A stretch of 64,000 nucleotides of DNA, taken from positions 186,001 through 250,000 of the forward strand of contig CAYYPL010000002.1 of NCBI GenBank assembly GCA_964473555.1, read 5' to 3'. The position numbers and the translations under genes were made by a program. The notes beneath the pieces were generated by a model. That model saw nothing but the letters and a program-made list of their open reading frames with translations, searched no databases and was not told the origin of the DNA. This document shows, in pieces, positions 8,225 through 18,871 of the stretch. Each line of letters begins with the position of its first letter. The first letter of the stretch is position 1. This stretch comes from UBA11400 sp964473555. GTDB taxonomy: Bacteria > Bacteroidota > Rhodothermia > Balneolales > HLUCCA01.

Positions 8225-8833
8225 CTAGATCAGCTTCTCCAAACGAATAATTTGATCCCTAAACCGATCCGCGTCATGAGGACGATCGACCACGAGTTTT
8301 TGATAGACCCGGATGGCTTCGTCGTACTTTTTCTGTTTCTCAAAGATCAGCGCAAGCGTCGGTGTTGCCAATTGCTCGACTTCAGTCGTACTTTCAGCAA
8401 ATGTAGGTCCTTCAGCTGCGTCACTGATCTTGATTCGCTTCTGATTGGCTCTTGTGAGTCTGGAAATCAGTGTGTCCAGATCCAATGCAATGTCGTAAGT
8501 TGAAGTGGAAGGTAGATGAACTCCATTTGAATACCGGAGCGATTCGTTTGGAATCCAGGCATCGAATCCATCCGGATGAGATAAAAAGTAGTTCAGATTT
8601 TCCAGAAGGGTGCTTCCCGGAGCTAAGGTGCGTGCCTGGGTGGCTGAGTTTATGGCTTTGATTTTTTCACCAGACATATGATACAGTAAAGACAGTAACA
8701 TATATCCCGCCGCATCATTTCTCCGCTTAGCCAGATGCTTTTCCAGATTCGAAATACCCTTATCCGGATTATCCTGGTAGGTAACCAGATAACTTTTCAA
8801 CGATTCGGGCATATCAAACGGAATGGATTTCAC
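8225..8833 (-). CDS. TPR-like protein of unknown function
   Basis: 202 residues from a GTG start. Two helical-repeat segments are visible. The first is near residues 25-75 (GISNLEKHLAKRRNDAAGYMLLSLLYHMSGEKIKAINSA in outline). The second is near 160-190 (LALIFEKQKKYDEAIRVYQKLV, then DRPHDADRF). The middle is less regular. There is no signal peptide or membrane segment, so it is probably a cytoplasmic protein-protein interaction module. It is the last gene of the minus-strand run miaB, sigma-54 activator, lptE. A link with lipopolysaccharide export or with the activator is possible but only from position. Confidence 0.72.
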   Translation of the reverse strand: MKSIPFDMPESLKSYLVTYQDNPDKGISNLEKHLAKRRNDAAGYMLLSLLYHMSGEKIKAINSATQARTLAPGSTLLENLNYFLSHPDGFDAWIPNESLRYSNGVHLPSTSTYDIALDLDTLISRLTRANQKRIKISDAAEGPTFAESTTEVEQLATPTLALIFEKQKKYDEAIRVYQKLVVDRPHDADRFRDQIIRLEKLI

Positions 8834-8899
8834 GGTATTTGACTAACTAATTGAAACTACTTCGAAAATTGAGGCCAATATAGCCAAATGACAAGCGAA

Positions 8900-9406
8900 T
8901 CACCAACGCCCAACCGAGTCATTGAACATATTTTGAGCGATTCGATCCATTGACTCGGATGCAGCGACCGACTCGCCCTCCAGGGGATCCACACCAGGAT
9001 CATATTCCGATTGTCCGGAAAACTGCCTGGCCCAAAGTGGTTGCTCATCGTTGGTATACAAAAAGGTGGCGCTTACGGATACCTGAACCCGATTTAAGCT
9101 TGCTGTCTGATTACCGGATACGCTAAAGGGCTGATTACTGTAGCCGGTGATACTTCCACTTAAAATAATATCAGCCTGATCTTCACTGCTCACCAATCGC
9201 AAACGGGTCTGGTTGACAAACCGGTTGATCAAGGCATTGTTCAGTTGTTCACTCAGATCTGCGAGCCCACTTCCCGAATTATCGGGAAAAAAAGGAATAT
9301 AAATGGTCGAGACATTGTCTGGAATTGATACTCCCGTGAAGCTATACCTTAGACATCCCCAAAGTAGTGGTACAGTAAGCAAAATGATCATCAAACGCTT
9401 GCTCAT
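8900..9406 (-). CDS. lptE: LptE-family outer-membrane lipoprotein
   Basis: 168 residues with a lipoprotein signal ending LLWGC (lipidated Cys18). The body matches the LptE family: YSFTGVSIPDNVSTIYIPFFPDNSG, SEQLNNALINRFVNQTRLRLV and ADIILSGSITGYSNQPFSV. LptE plugs and helps assemble LptD, the barrel that places lipopolysaccharide in the outer leaflet. It sits 4 bp after the sigma-54 activator and should be co-transcribed with it. Confidence 0.87.
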   Translation of the reverse strand: MSKRLMIILLTVPLLWGCLRYSFTGVSIPDNVSTIYIPFFPDNSGSGLADLSEQLNNALINRFVNQTRLRLVSSEDQADIILSGSITGYSNQPFSVSGNQTASLNRVQVSVSATFLYTNDEQPLWARQFSGQSEYDPGVDPLEGESVAASESMDRIAQNMFNDSVGRW

Positions 9407-9410
9407 TGTT

Positions 9411-10700
<1,290 letters not shown>

Positions 10701-10719
10701 AAAAGTGGATTCCGATGGG

Positions 10720-12084
10720 TTAAGCGGTCATATATTCGGGTTCGAATTCGAGAATACTTGATTTACGAATCGGTTTTCCAAACAGGGTAGCAGAGGTGGA
10801 GTCAGTGATCAGGACTTCCACGTAATCACCCGGATTAAAACTTCCCCGATCAAAAATTACTACTTTATTGGTATCTGTGCGTCCAGATAGTTGTTGATCG
10901 GATCGTTTACTCACATTTTCAACCAATACCAGGTGAGTTTTCCCGATTTCGGCCTGATTATTTATGGCTGAATAGGTTCTGTGAGTATCAATGATCTCCT
11001 GTAGTCTACGTTTCTTCACCTCTTCGGGAACATCATCTTCATATTTGCGATGTGCAAGGGTTCGTTCACGTTCAGAATAGGCAAACAGATAAGCCAGATC
11101 GTACCTGACCTCAGCAATCAGGCTGAGGGTATCCTGGTGTTGTTCTTCGGTCTCGCCGCAGAATCCAGCAATGATATCGGTTGAAAGTCCAACTCCCGGA
11201 ATGATAGTACGCATGTTCTGGATCAATTCCAGATAGGTTTCACGCGTATAGGTGCGGCGCATTCTCCTGAGCACTTCGTTATTTCCTGACTGCACCGGAA
11301 TATGTATGTAATTACAGATATTCTTTTGCTCGGCAATCACATGTAGCAATTCGTCCGGAAAGTCTTTTGGGTGTGATGTGGAAAACCGCACACGCATCTC
11401 AGGATTGACTTGACTGACCTGGTACATCAATTCGGCAAACCGAACCCCTTGATCGTTGTAGGAATTTACGTTTTGTCCCAGGAGGGCTACTTCTTTGTAT
11501 CCTTTGTCACTTAGTAATTTGATTTCGTCGAGTACCGAATGGATATCACGACTACGTTCACGTCCGCGGGTAAATGGAACTACACAAAACGAACACATAT
11601 TGTCGCAGCCTCGCATCACCGAAACAAAAGCCAGTATACCGTTCCCGGTAGTACGTACCGGCGAGATATCGGCGTAGGTTTCCTCCAAAGAAAGGATCAC
11701 ATTTACGGCTTTTCGACCATCCTCTACTTCATCGAGAAGGTTAGGAATGTCGCGGTAGGCATCCGGACCCACAACGATATCGACTAATTTCTCCTTTTCC
11801 AGAAACTGTTCACGAACTCGTTCGGCCATACAGCCAAGTACTCCGATGGTAATGTCCTGTTCTTTATTTTTCCGTTTTATAGACCGGAAGTATTTGAGTC
11901 TGTTCCAGACTTTTTGTTCCGCATTATCGCGAATCGAACACGTATTGATAAAAATGATATCTGCATCTTCTGGCTTGGCAACAGGCTGGTGACCTTTTTC
12001 CATCAGAATCGCATTCACAATTTCGGTGTCAGCAAAATTCATCTGACAGCCGTAGGTTTCGATATGAAAAGTACGGTTGTTCAC
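10720..12084 (-). CDS. miaB: tRNA methylthiotransferase MiaB
   Basis: 454 residues from a GTG start. It is a radical-SAM enzyme that converts i6A37 to ms2i6A37 in tRNAs reading UNN codons. The N-terminal cluster cysteines are Cys13 (YGCQMNFADTE), Cys49 and Cys85. The radical-SAM triad is in RGCDNMCSFC (Cys160, 164, 167). A TRAM domain closes the protein (ENVSKRSDQQLSGRTDTNKVVIF). It is the first gene of the miaB, activator, lptE, TPR run; a 25-bp palindrome lies 34-58 bp before its start. Confidence 0.96.
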   Translation of the reverse strand: MNNRTFHIETYGCQMNFADTEIVNAILMEKGHQPVAKPEDADIIFINTCSIRDNAEQKVWNRLKYFRSIKRKNKEQDITIGVLGCMAERVREQFLEKEKLVDIVVGPDAYRDIPNLLDEVEDGRKAVNVILSLEETYADISPVRTTGNGILAFVSVMRGCDNMCSFCVVPFTRGRERSRDIHSVLDEIKLLSDKGYKEVALLGQNVNSYNDQGVRFAELMYQVSQVNPEMRVRFSTSHPKDFPDELLHVIAEQKNICNYIHIPVQSGNNEVLRRMRRTYTRETYLELIQNMRTIIPGVGLSTDIIAGFCGETEEQHQDTLSLIAEVRYDLAYLFAYSERERTLAHRKYEDDVPEEVKKRRLQEIIDTHRTYSAINNQAEIGKTHLVLVENVSKRSDQQLSGRTDTNKVVIFDRGSFNPGDYVEVLITDSTSATLFGKPIRKSSILEFEPEYMTA

Positions 12085-12117
12085 TTTTATCTCCGGGATA
12101 ACTTCAGTTCAGGCGTA

Positions 12118-12142
12118 AATTTATGACATTTTGTCATAAATT
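12118..12142. promoter_or_regulatory. 25-bp palindrome before the miaB operon
   Basis: Perfect 11-bp arms (12118-12128 and 12132-12142) separated by TTT; the inner arms read TTATGACA and TGTCATAA. It is AT-rich with no T run, so it looks like a protein-binding site, not a terminator. It lies between pyrE (upstream on the minus strand) and miaB. The half-site TGTCATAA recurs in the palindrome upstream of clpB. Confidence 0.75.
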
Positions 12143-12152
12143 GCATCAATGG

Positions 12153-12797
12153 TCACTGTCGTGGCCAGGTATCAGGGTTGGTTCTCCACTGCGCCAGCAG
12201 CTCGAGGTCCGATTCCTTGACGAATCCATTTTTATGGGCTACATCGATGAGTGTCGGGTAATCGAGTAGACTGTAATACGGGACACCTAATTCGCTGAAT
12301 TTTTTAGCACTTACCTCAAAGTCGTAGGTAAAGATCGTGCAGACTCCCTGAACCTGGGCGCCCACAAACTGGAGTGCGTCGATGACAGAAATAACAGATC
12401 CACCGGTCGATATGAGGTCTTCAACTACAACTGTTGGCTGCCCTTTTTTCACACCACCCTCGATCTGATTTCCCATACCATAGGCTTTGGCTTTAGAGCG
12501 GACATAAGCCATGGGTAAATTCAGGCGATCGGCAATCCACGCTGCATGGGGGATACCCGCGGTCGCGGTTCCGGTAATCACCTCGGTTTTGGGAAAGGTC
12601 TCTTTGATAAATGTGGCAAAAGTTGCTGCCATTTTGTTGCGGATTTCAGGATACAGCAATGTAAGTCGGTTATCACAATAAATAGGAGAATTCCAGCCTG
12701 AAGACCATACAAATGGCTCATTTGGGCGCAGAACAACTGCGTTGATGTTTAATAAATGTAGCGCCAGCTCTCTGGCGTATTCAGCGTTGATGATCAT
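12153..12797 (-). CDS. pyrE: Orotate phosphoribosyltransferase
   Basis: 214 residues. The PRPP loop VVVEDLISTGGSVISVIDAL (about 125-145) is diagnostic for type I phosphoribosyltransferases. FVWSSGWNSPIYCDNRLTL and GTATAGIPHAAWIADRL are typical of OPRTase. It joins orotate to PRPP to make OMP in pyrimidine synthesis. It is preceded on this strand by pgpA with about 50 bp between them. Confidence 0.94.
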   Translation of the reverse strand: MIINAEYARELALHLLNINAVVLRPNEPFVWSSGWNSPIYCDNRLTLLYPEIRNKMAATFATFIKETFPKTEVITGTATAGIPHAAWIADRLNLPMAYVRSKAKAYGMGNQIEGGVKKGQPTVVVEDLISTGGSVISVIDALQFVGAQVQGVCTIFTYDFEVSAKKFSELGVPYYSLLDYPTLIDVAHKNGFVKESDLELLAQWRTNPDTWPRQ

Positions 12798-12846
12798 GAT
12801 TCAAATTAGATAAAGGCTAAGCGTAACGCTCTAAATTCCAAAAACT

Positions 12847-13329
12847 TTATAGAATAGCTAATATAACGAAAAAAAGGGTCAGGAATGTATATAATCCGGC
12901 CAATATATCGTCTGCCATCACTCCGAATGCACCTGGAATGGTCTCCAGATGCTTGATTCCGAAGGGTTTCAGGATATCGAAAAAACGGAACACCAGAAAT
13001 GCGGATGTCAATAAAACGATTGAATCTTGAGGTACTGTATGCTCTGGAAGTAACCAAACCACGTGCAGAGATAGGAATTGACCTGCCCACTCGTCCATAA
13101 CAAATGAACCTGGGTCGTCGCCGTAGGTCTGAATGTACCAGGGGGCTGACCAGAATCCAGCTACTATCGAGGCGAAAAACAATATGGATATCGCGATTGG
13201 ACCAACATAGAACCATGAAATTCCACCCAGAAGCATGGCCACCAGGCTTCCTTCGGTTCCCGGAGCTTTTGGCAACAACCTGCCGCCGGTGAATCCGCAG
13301 CCAACCAGATATTTAATCCTGGGGTGCAT
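12847..13329 (-). CDS. pgpA: Phosphatidylglycerophosphatase A
   Basis: 160 residues with several membrane segments. Family motifs: GCGFTGGRLLPKAPGTEGSL at the N-terminus, DPGSFVMDEWAGQ in the centre and RFFDILKPFGIKHLETIPGAFGVMADD near the C-terminus. It removes the phosphate from phosphatidylglycerophosphate in the inner membrane. Its first codons overlap the end of pgsA by 17 bp, so the two consecutive steps of phosphatidylglycerol synthesis are translationally coupled. Confidence 0.95.
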   Translation of the reverse strand: MHPRIKYLVGCGFTGGRLLPKAPGTEGSLVAMLLGGISWFYVGPIAISILFFASIVAGFWSAPWYIQTYGDDPGSFVMDEWAGQFLSLHVVWLLPEHTVPQDSIVLLTSAFLVFRFFDILKPFGIKHLETIPGAFGVMADDILAGLYTFLTLFFVILAIL

Positions 13330-13909
13330 GCTTGCGCCGGAACAAATGAAGGTTAACCACTACGTACTCTATACCCGTGTAAACGGTCACGAGGGCCACC
13401 AGGTATAGCGACCAGGTGAACACTCCGGTTTTAAACAGCCATCGCGCCCAATCACCAGGGAATACATCGGCCTGCACGAACAATCCAACCAGCAGCGCAG
13501 CATACAGAAAGACCATCTGTGACATGGTCTTCCACTTGGCCGATTTACGTGTCTGCATGGTCTGCTTTTTACGTTCAGCAAAGAGTCGAAGCAGGGTAAT
13601 GAATGTATCTCTAAAGATGATGAGGACTATTGGCAGCACATGAAAAATGGAGGCAGATACGAAGGGAAGGACGATGAATCCGCAGAACGTCAGTATCTTA
13701 TCGGCCAGTGGATCCAAAAAATTGCCCAGTCTGGATTTAGCATTGAAATTTCGGGCAATATACCCATCCATATAATCGGTGAAAGCAGCAACAGCGAACA
13801 CTGCGATGCTCAGTGAACGGTACAGGATTTCGTCTTGAATGTACAGGACCACAAAAACGGGCGCCAGGCAAATTCGTAACGCACTTAGAATGTTTGGTAC
13901 ATTTTTCAT
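13313..13909 (-). CDS. pgsA: CDP-diacylglycerol-glycerol-3-phosphate phosphatidyltransferase
   Basis: 198 residues, multi-pass membrane protein. The CDP-alcohol phosphotransferase motif D-x2-D-G-x2-A-R-x8-G-x3-D-x3-D is visible as DYMDGYIARNFNAKSRLGNFLDPLADK. It makes phosphatidylglycerophosphate, the substrate of pgpA which overlaps its end. The 50-bp space to cinA must hold divergent promoters. Confidence 0.94.
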   Translation of the reverse strand: MKNVPNILSALRICLAPVFVVLYIQDEILYRSLSIAVFAVAAFTDYMDGYIARNFNAKSRLGNFLDPLADKILTFCGFIVLPFVSASIFHVLPIVLIIFRDTFITLLRLFAERKKQTMQTRKSAKWKTMSQMVFLYAALLVGLFVQADVFPGDWARWLFKTGVFTWSLYLVALVTVYTGIEYVVVNLHLFRRKHAPQD

Positions 13910-13959
13910 CTAGCAAAAGATAGTTATCTTTCCGCATCACACCAATTTTTCGATGAGTT

Positions 13960-15249
13960 ATGAAAGCCAGCATCATATCAATAGGACAAGAATTACTGCT
14001 AGGTGATGTCGTTAACACAAACGCAACCTGGCTGGGGGTTTTTCTGGCAGAAAACGCAATTGAATGTCGTAAAGTGGTTACTATTGGTGATGACGCCCAA
14101 ATGATTACCAGAAACCTGGATCAGTGTCTGAAACGATCGGATTTGGTAATCCTGACTGGAGGACTTGGTCCGACGCACGATGATATTACCAAGTCGTGTC
14201 TTTCAGACTACTTTGGTGTGGGATTTGTGCGTCATGAACCAACGTTTAACCACGTCAGAGATATTTTCGAGAAAAGGGGCATGGTGATGTCGGTTTCCAA
14301 CCATCAACAAGCTGATATTTTGGCAAACTCAGAGGCTTTATTCAATAAAGTCGGGACCGCGCCCGGCATGTGGATAGAGTCTAAAGGTAAAATAATCGTA
14401 GTTTTGCCCGGAGTTCCCTACGAAATGAAATATCTGATGACTCACGAGGTGATGCCACGATTGAAAGCCAAAAACGGCACAGAGCTCGGTTATCATGCAC
14501 ATTATTTTCAGCTCACTGGAATTGGTGAGAGTAATTTGAGTGATCTGGTCATAGGAGACACGAGCAGATTTTTGCACGATCGACTTACGATGGCCTACTT
14601 GCCCCACAGAAACTCCATCACTATCCGGGTAAGCAGTTATGCTGCCAGCAAAGAAGAAGCAAAAAGACAGGCTGAAGCGTTGAAAGAGCACATTCGTTCA
14701 ACGGCTGCGGAATATCTGTTTTCTGAGAAACAGGAAGAAACCCTGGAGACTGCTGTTGTTCACCTGCTGAAGTCTCGACGACTAAAAGTCGCATCGGCCG
14801 AAAGTTGTAGCGGTGGACAATTGTCACACCTGATTACCAATGTAAGTGGTAGCAGTGATGTGTTTGATGGAGGACTGGTTGTGTATTCCAATGCAATGAA
14901 ATCCAAGTATCTGGGTGTTCCGGCGGCTATGCTCGAAGCTCACGGTGCGGTCAGTAAACCCGTTGCACTGCACATGGCTAAGTCCGTTGCCGAAGAGTTT
15001 GGAACAGATTTTGGCCTGGCAACAACCGGAATAGCAGGACCATCCGGAGGGACTCCGGATAAACCGGTTGGGACGGTGTGGATCGGTTTTTGGTCCCAAG
15101 ATGCCCATTTTGCCGTGAGAGCCCAACTTTTCAACGATCGCCTCCAGAACAAAGAGAGATCGGCCGTGATTGCTCTCGAATTACTGCGCAGACAAGTACT
15201 TGGCATACCAACACTTCCCTACAATCTTAAACCTGAGCCAGGTGCATGA
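13960..15249 (+). CDS. cinA: CinA-family protein (MoCF domain plus NMN amidohydrolase)
   Basis: 429 residues. The N-terminal MoaB/Mog-like domain (about 1-170) begins MKASIISIGQELLLGDVVNTNATWL and contains ILTGGLGPTHDD. The C-terminal PncC-type domain (about 265-415) has ASAESCSGGQLSHLITNVSGSS and GIAGPSGGTPDKPVGTVWIG. Such proteins hydrolyse ADP-ribose or deamidate NMN in NAD recycling. The stop overlaps the next start (ATGA, 15246-15249). Confidence 0.95.
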   Translation: MKASIISIGQELLLGDVVNTNATWLGVFLAENAIECRKVVTIGDDAQMITRNLDQCLKRSDLVILTGGLGPTHDDITKSCLSDYFGVGFVRHEPTFNHVRDIFEKRGMVMSVSNHQQADILANSEALFNKVGTAPGMWIESKGKIIVVLPGVPYEMKYLMTHEVMPRLKAKNGTELGYHAHYFQLTGIGESNLSDLVIGDTSRFLHDRLTMAYLPHRNSITIRVSSYAASKEEAKRQAEALKEHIRSTAAEYLFSEKQEETLETAVVHLLKSRRLKVASAESCSGGQLSHLITNVSGSSDVFDGGLVVYSNAMKSKYLGVPAAMLEAHGAVSKPVALHMAKSVAEEFGTDFGLATTGIAGPSGGTPDKPVGTVWIGFWSQDAHFAVRAQLFNDRLQNKERSAVIALELLRRQVLGIPTLPYNLKPEPGA

Positions 15250-17213
15250 GAATTGCCCTGATCATAGGCTTTGTTTTCTTTTTTGCAGAGGTTGGGATCG
15301 GTCAGGACCCAGCGCCCCGGGATACGCTTCAGGTTCGCCCTTCGGAAGTGGCCGGTTCAACGGTTCAGGGTCAACTCACCTCCGATTCGCTTCGATCTGC
15401 AACTGGAATAGAACAAAAGCGACCGGTTTTTGCCATTTATCCGGTTGAAATGCCCAAAATCCCAGGTTCCAGAGTAATTTTGACCGACAGCACGGTTCGG
15501 TGGATGAAGTGGCTGGAATATCAGGAGTTTCTGGCCGGAGAATCCGGCACCGTTTCATTCAGACTCGGATCAACAGGACGGACCGACCATCTGGTCAAAT
15601 ATGGACTCGCAGGATCACAACTTCAGTTTCGCCTGGAAGGTATGGATTGGCGCAATCCGGTAACCGGGCAGGCGCGTTTCGGTGATGTTCCGCTTGAACG
15701 GCTCGGAAGCGTAAGCGAGCGGGAACAGGGTGCTCGTTTGATCCATGAAGCATCGCTGTTCTCGATCTATTCACCGAAACCCATTACTCGTGTAAGCTAC
15801 AACCAGACGGCTTTTGAGTTACGGAACACCGATGCCCGGTTGTCCAGAATGATTGATCACCGATCCGGATTTGATTTGATCTACCAGGGAAAAAACAATG
15901 CTTCTGAATACAGGAGGATGGGAACCGAGAGTAGACAAACCGGAGTCAGATACTTCAGACAGTTGAATGCAGATTGGTTCTCACAGGCTTTGATTTTGTA
16001 CACCGGATCCGAGCACCAGGAGTCGGATGGCTATCTGCTTCCCAATCTGGCAGAGTTCAATTTCGGGCGTTTTTTCGCTAATCCAGTACGCCAATCGGCG
16101 ACATCAAGGATTAGAAGTACTCAGGTACTGTTCTCACTCAGCCGGGTTCGTCCGGATCAACAGGCAAAGGTGAATCGGACAAAAACCCGATTTATTACCT
16201 ATTACGACCGCTTTAAACGTGAATTTTCTGACACCGACATCGACCTTGGGTACGATATCCATCAGATAAACGCGGGTGCGGAACAGATCATGGAATTCGG
16301 ACTCGTTCAACTTGGAACTTCCGCTAACGTGTATACCACGTTTACTGGTGGTCGATCGGATTTGGCACTGAATAGCTGGTCGGGATACAGAGCCGAGTCC
16401 TATGCAACCATGAATCTACTCCCTGGATTTCGGTTTCCAGCCGGGATTCGGCTGGATGGTAGATCGGATGGACATCACACCATGGGATTGGATGCGGGTA
16501 TCGGATGGGCTCCCATTGAGTCGATATTACTTTCCGTAAACCATGCATTCGGTGCTCAAATGCCGGAAATCGGGGCCAAATATATCACGGATTACATTAA
16601 CCGAGATGATAAGCTAAAGTCGATCACCTATGAACGATCCAGTATCGGGCTCAAGCTAGGCAAAAATGACCGAGGTTTTATGATACAGGCTGCTGGAAGT
16701 CTGACTTCGATGGATAACTTTACCATGCTGGGTTTGGACAGTGATTACCAACAGGTTGATGGCATTACGTTCTTGAATGTTTCTGCCGGGCTGACCTGGA
16801 ACCATCCAAACTGGGAAGTCTCTTCCTCAGGAATTTTGCTGGATCAAAATGCCTTAGGCGAATCTCAGCCTACTTTGCTCGCTATTTCCACAGTACACTG
16901 GAAAGGGTATGTGTTATCGAATGCATCGTACATCCGTGCGGGACTAACAGGAACTACTTCCTTTTTATCCATGAAGACACCATATTATCACGCTGTACTG
17001 GACGACTGGAGTTATCTATCACCATACGATCCGATACCAGCTTATTCAAGACTCGACATCGATTTAAGCGCCAGGGTCAGGAGTCTGATACTCTTGTTCA
17101 AATACGAAAATGTACTCCAGAACGTTGGTCAGGCAGGTTACTATGAAACAGCCCCATATCCAATGCCTTCCAGACGATTAAGGTTCGGATTACGCGTTGT
17201 TTTTATTAACTAG
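15246..17213 (+). CDS. Putative outer-membrane porin-like beta-barrel protein
   Basis: 655 residues with a signal peptide (about 1-19, FFFAEVGIGQ). The mature protein is made of alternating short strands rich in Y, S and G and ends ...RRLRFGLRVVFIN, an aromatic-containing last strand typical of barrels inserted by BamA. A plug-like N-terminal segment (about 90-165, WLEYQEFLAGESGTVSFRLG) resembles the start of TonB-receptor or putative-porin families of Bacteroidota. No TonB box is evident. The substrate is unknown. Translationally coupled to cinA and followed by ftsX. Confidence 0.72.
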   Translation: MRIALIIGFVFFFAEVGIGQDPAPRDTLQVRPSEVAGSTVQGQLTSDSLRSATGIEQKRPVFAIYPVEMPKIPGSRVILTDSTVRWMKWLEYQEFLAGESGTVSFRLGSTGRTDHLVKYGLAGSQLQFRLEGMDWRNPVTGQARFGDVPLERLGSVSEREQGARLIHEASLFSIYSPKPITRVSYNQTAFELRNTDARLSRMIDHRSGFDLIYQGKNNASEYRRMGTESRQTGVRYFRQLNADWFSQALILYTGSEHQESDGYLLPNLAEFNFGRFFANPVRQSATSRIRSTQVLFSLSRVRPDQQAKVNRTKTRFITYYDRFKREFSDTDIDLGYDIHQINAGAEQIMEFGLVQLGTSANVYTTFTGGRSDLALNSWSGYRAESYATMNLLPGFRFPAGIRLDGRSDGHHTMGLDAGIGWAPIESILLSVNHAFGAQMPEIGAKYITDYINRDDKLKSITYERSSIGLKLGKNDRGFMIQAAGSLTSMDNFTMLGLDSDYQQVDGITFLNVSAGLTWNHPNWEVSSSGILLDQNALGESQPTLLAISTVHWKGYVLSNASYIRAGLTGTTSFLSMKTPYYHAVLDDWSYLSPYDPIPAYSRLDIDLSARVRSLILLFKYENVLQNVGQAGYYETAPYPMPSRRLRFGLRVVFIN

Positions 17214-17252
17214 ACTTTTCTTTCCCACATCACGAATCCGTAATTTCGACAC

Positions 17253-18134
17253 ATGAGTATCTCCTACATTGTCAAAGAAAGCTATTCGGGGTTCAAGCGC
17301 ACCCCTTTAGCCACCTTTACATCTATTATTGCCCTCACCATATCACTCATCCTGATTGGAATCATCGGAAGATTCTACTATAGTGCATACGAAATTGGTG
17401 CGACCATCCGTAACGACATCGACATAGAAGTCTTTATTCAGGATGTTGATTTACAGGGAAGACAGCGAATACGTACTCAGCTTGAGAGGCTGCCTATCGT
17501 GGAATCGGTCACGTATATCAGTAAAGATAGTGCCGCAGCTGTGTTCAAAGAGCTCTTTGGTTCTGAAGGCAATGCCCTGGCTGACCTCGACTTTCTACCT
17601 GCGTCGTACAGAATCAAACCAGTTAAGGATACCCCTGTTGACACTTTGGCGGTTTATCTGGCTCAGATTGGACAAATCCGTGGTGTGGACGAAGTCAGCT
17701 TTAATCTGGAGCTATTGAGAGTTATTGACCAGAGGCTTGAATCTGTTCTGTATGCAGGAGGTGGAATCGGATTATTGATCCTGTTAACGGCCTTGGTTCT
17801 TGTATTTAACACAATCCGTCTGACTATTTACGCAAAACAATCCATCATTAGGGCTATGAAGCTGGTGGGTGCTACCAATCGATTCATCAGGAGTCCATTT
17901 GTAATGGAAGGAATACTGCAAGGACTTATTTCAGCACTAATAGCTATTGGATTCGTCTGGGTATTTTTTTCCCGGGTACTCACATATTTCATACCTCAGT
18001 TCGGAGTTTTGCCCTGGCCTTTTGGGCAGTGGTACTACCTGGTTGGAACGCTGTTTTTGTTAGCTGTTTTCATGGGATTCATTGGGTCGAGGTGGGCCGC
18101 AGCCAAATTCATCAGAGATAACCGGATCAACTGA
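17253..18134 (+). CDS. ftsX: Cell division protein FtsX
   Basis: 293 residues with four membrane segments: one at about 20-42, then three between about 165 and 285. The periplasmic domain between the first two contains DIEVFIQDVDLQGRQRIRTQL and KDSAAAVFKELFG, typical of FtsX. The protein forms a complex with the ATPase FtsE and activates peptidoglycan hydrolases at the division site. No ftsE is adjacent, unlike in many genomes; it must be elsewhere. Confidence 0.92.
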   Translation: MSISYIVKESYSGFKRTPLATFTSIIALTISLILIGIIGRFYYSAYEIGATIRNDIDIEVFIQDVDLQGRQRIRTQLERLPIVESVTYISKDSAAAVFKELFGSEGNALADLDFLPASYRIKPVKDTPVDTLAVYLAQIGQIRGVDEVSFNLELLRVIDQRLESVLYAGGGIGLLILLTALVLVFNTIRLTIYAKQSIIRAMKLVGATNRFIRSPFVMEGILQGLISALIAIGFVWVFFSRVLTYFIPQFGVLPWPFGQWYYLVGTLFLLAVFMGFIGSRWAAAKFIRDNRIN

Positions 18135-18244
18135 CCAGTTCAAATCCGGACGGATAGCAGGAGGCCTTTACTCATCCAAAAGTATACAGGAATTCAACTT
18201 TTTTATGTATATTGAGTATAAATTAGCACCTAGATTCTACTCCC

Positions 18245-18745
18245 ATGGCAGCACCAGCACATGAGGATACAATTGCGGAAGTAAAAGAGATTTTCCGTTT
18301 GTATCTGAAAGAAAATGGACATCGACAAACTCCCGAGCGCTTTATGGTTCTCGAAGAGATTTATAAAAGTGATGGTCATTTCGATGCCGATGATATGTTT
18401 TTTCAGATGAAAGATACCGGATATCGTGTATCCAGAGCTACGGTATACAACACCCTGGATCTGCTAGTAGAATGTGGTCTGGTCCAGCGCCACCAGTTTG
18501 GGAAGAATCAATCCCACTATGAACGTGCTTATGCCTATCGACAGCACGATCATATCATCTGCGATTCCTGTGGGGCGGTGATTGAGTTTTGTGATCCGCG
18601 TATCCACGAAATCAAAACGCTCATGGAGCGCATCCACGATTTCAAGATTGAAACTCATAACCTGCAATTCAGGGGGTCTTGTCCCGATCCAACAACCTGT
18701 ACGCGTAAGCCTGATATTGTCAAAAAAGAGTACACCCAAAGCTAA
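18245..18745 (+). CDS. fur: Fur-family metalloregulator
   Basis: 166 residues. Winged helix: HRQTPERFMVLEEIYKSDGHFDADDMFFQMKDTGYRVSRATVYNTLDLLVECGLV in outline. Metal sites: the HDHIICDSCGAVIEF segment with one CxxC, and HNLQFRGSCPDPTTC near the end. Fur proteins repress iron-uptake or oxidative-stress genes when metal-loaded. Fur, Zur and PerR cannot be separated safely from sequence alone; the HDH and C-terminal cysteines fit Fur. About 110 bp of AT-rich upstream space holds its promoter. Confidence 0.88.
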   Translation: MAAPAHEDTIAEVKEIFRLYLKENGHRQTPERFMVLEEIYKSDGHFDADDMFFQMKDTGYRVSRATVYNTLDLLVECGLVQRHQFGKNQSHYERAYAYRQHDHIICDSCGAVIEFCDPRIHEIKTLMERIHDFKIETHNLQFRGSCPDPTTCTRKPDIVKKEYTQS

Positions 18746-18773
18746 GTACTTGGTGATCATCGGTTTTATAATT

Positions 18774-18787
18774 TGAAAGCGCTTTTT
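18774..18787. promoter_or_regulatory. Candidate LacI-type operator before the acyl-CoA synthetase gene
   Basis: TGAAAGCGCTTTTT has the central AAAGCGCTTT palindrome (18776-18785) seen in CcpA/LacI-family operators. It lies about 95 bp before the start codon. The same 10-mer core occurs upstream of amt at 51212-51221. Confidence 0.35.
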
Positions 18788-18871
18788 GTAGGAAATTCGA
18801 CCTGATTTAGTATATTATTTCTCCGAATGTGTCCAATAAAGGAGTCTAAAAACAATTAAATCCGAGGATCT

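Noticed and set aside
12806..13216. A 136-codon open frame on the minus strand over pgpA.
   Set aside because: It is a shadow of pgpA in another frame with no recognisable protein features.
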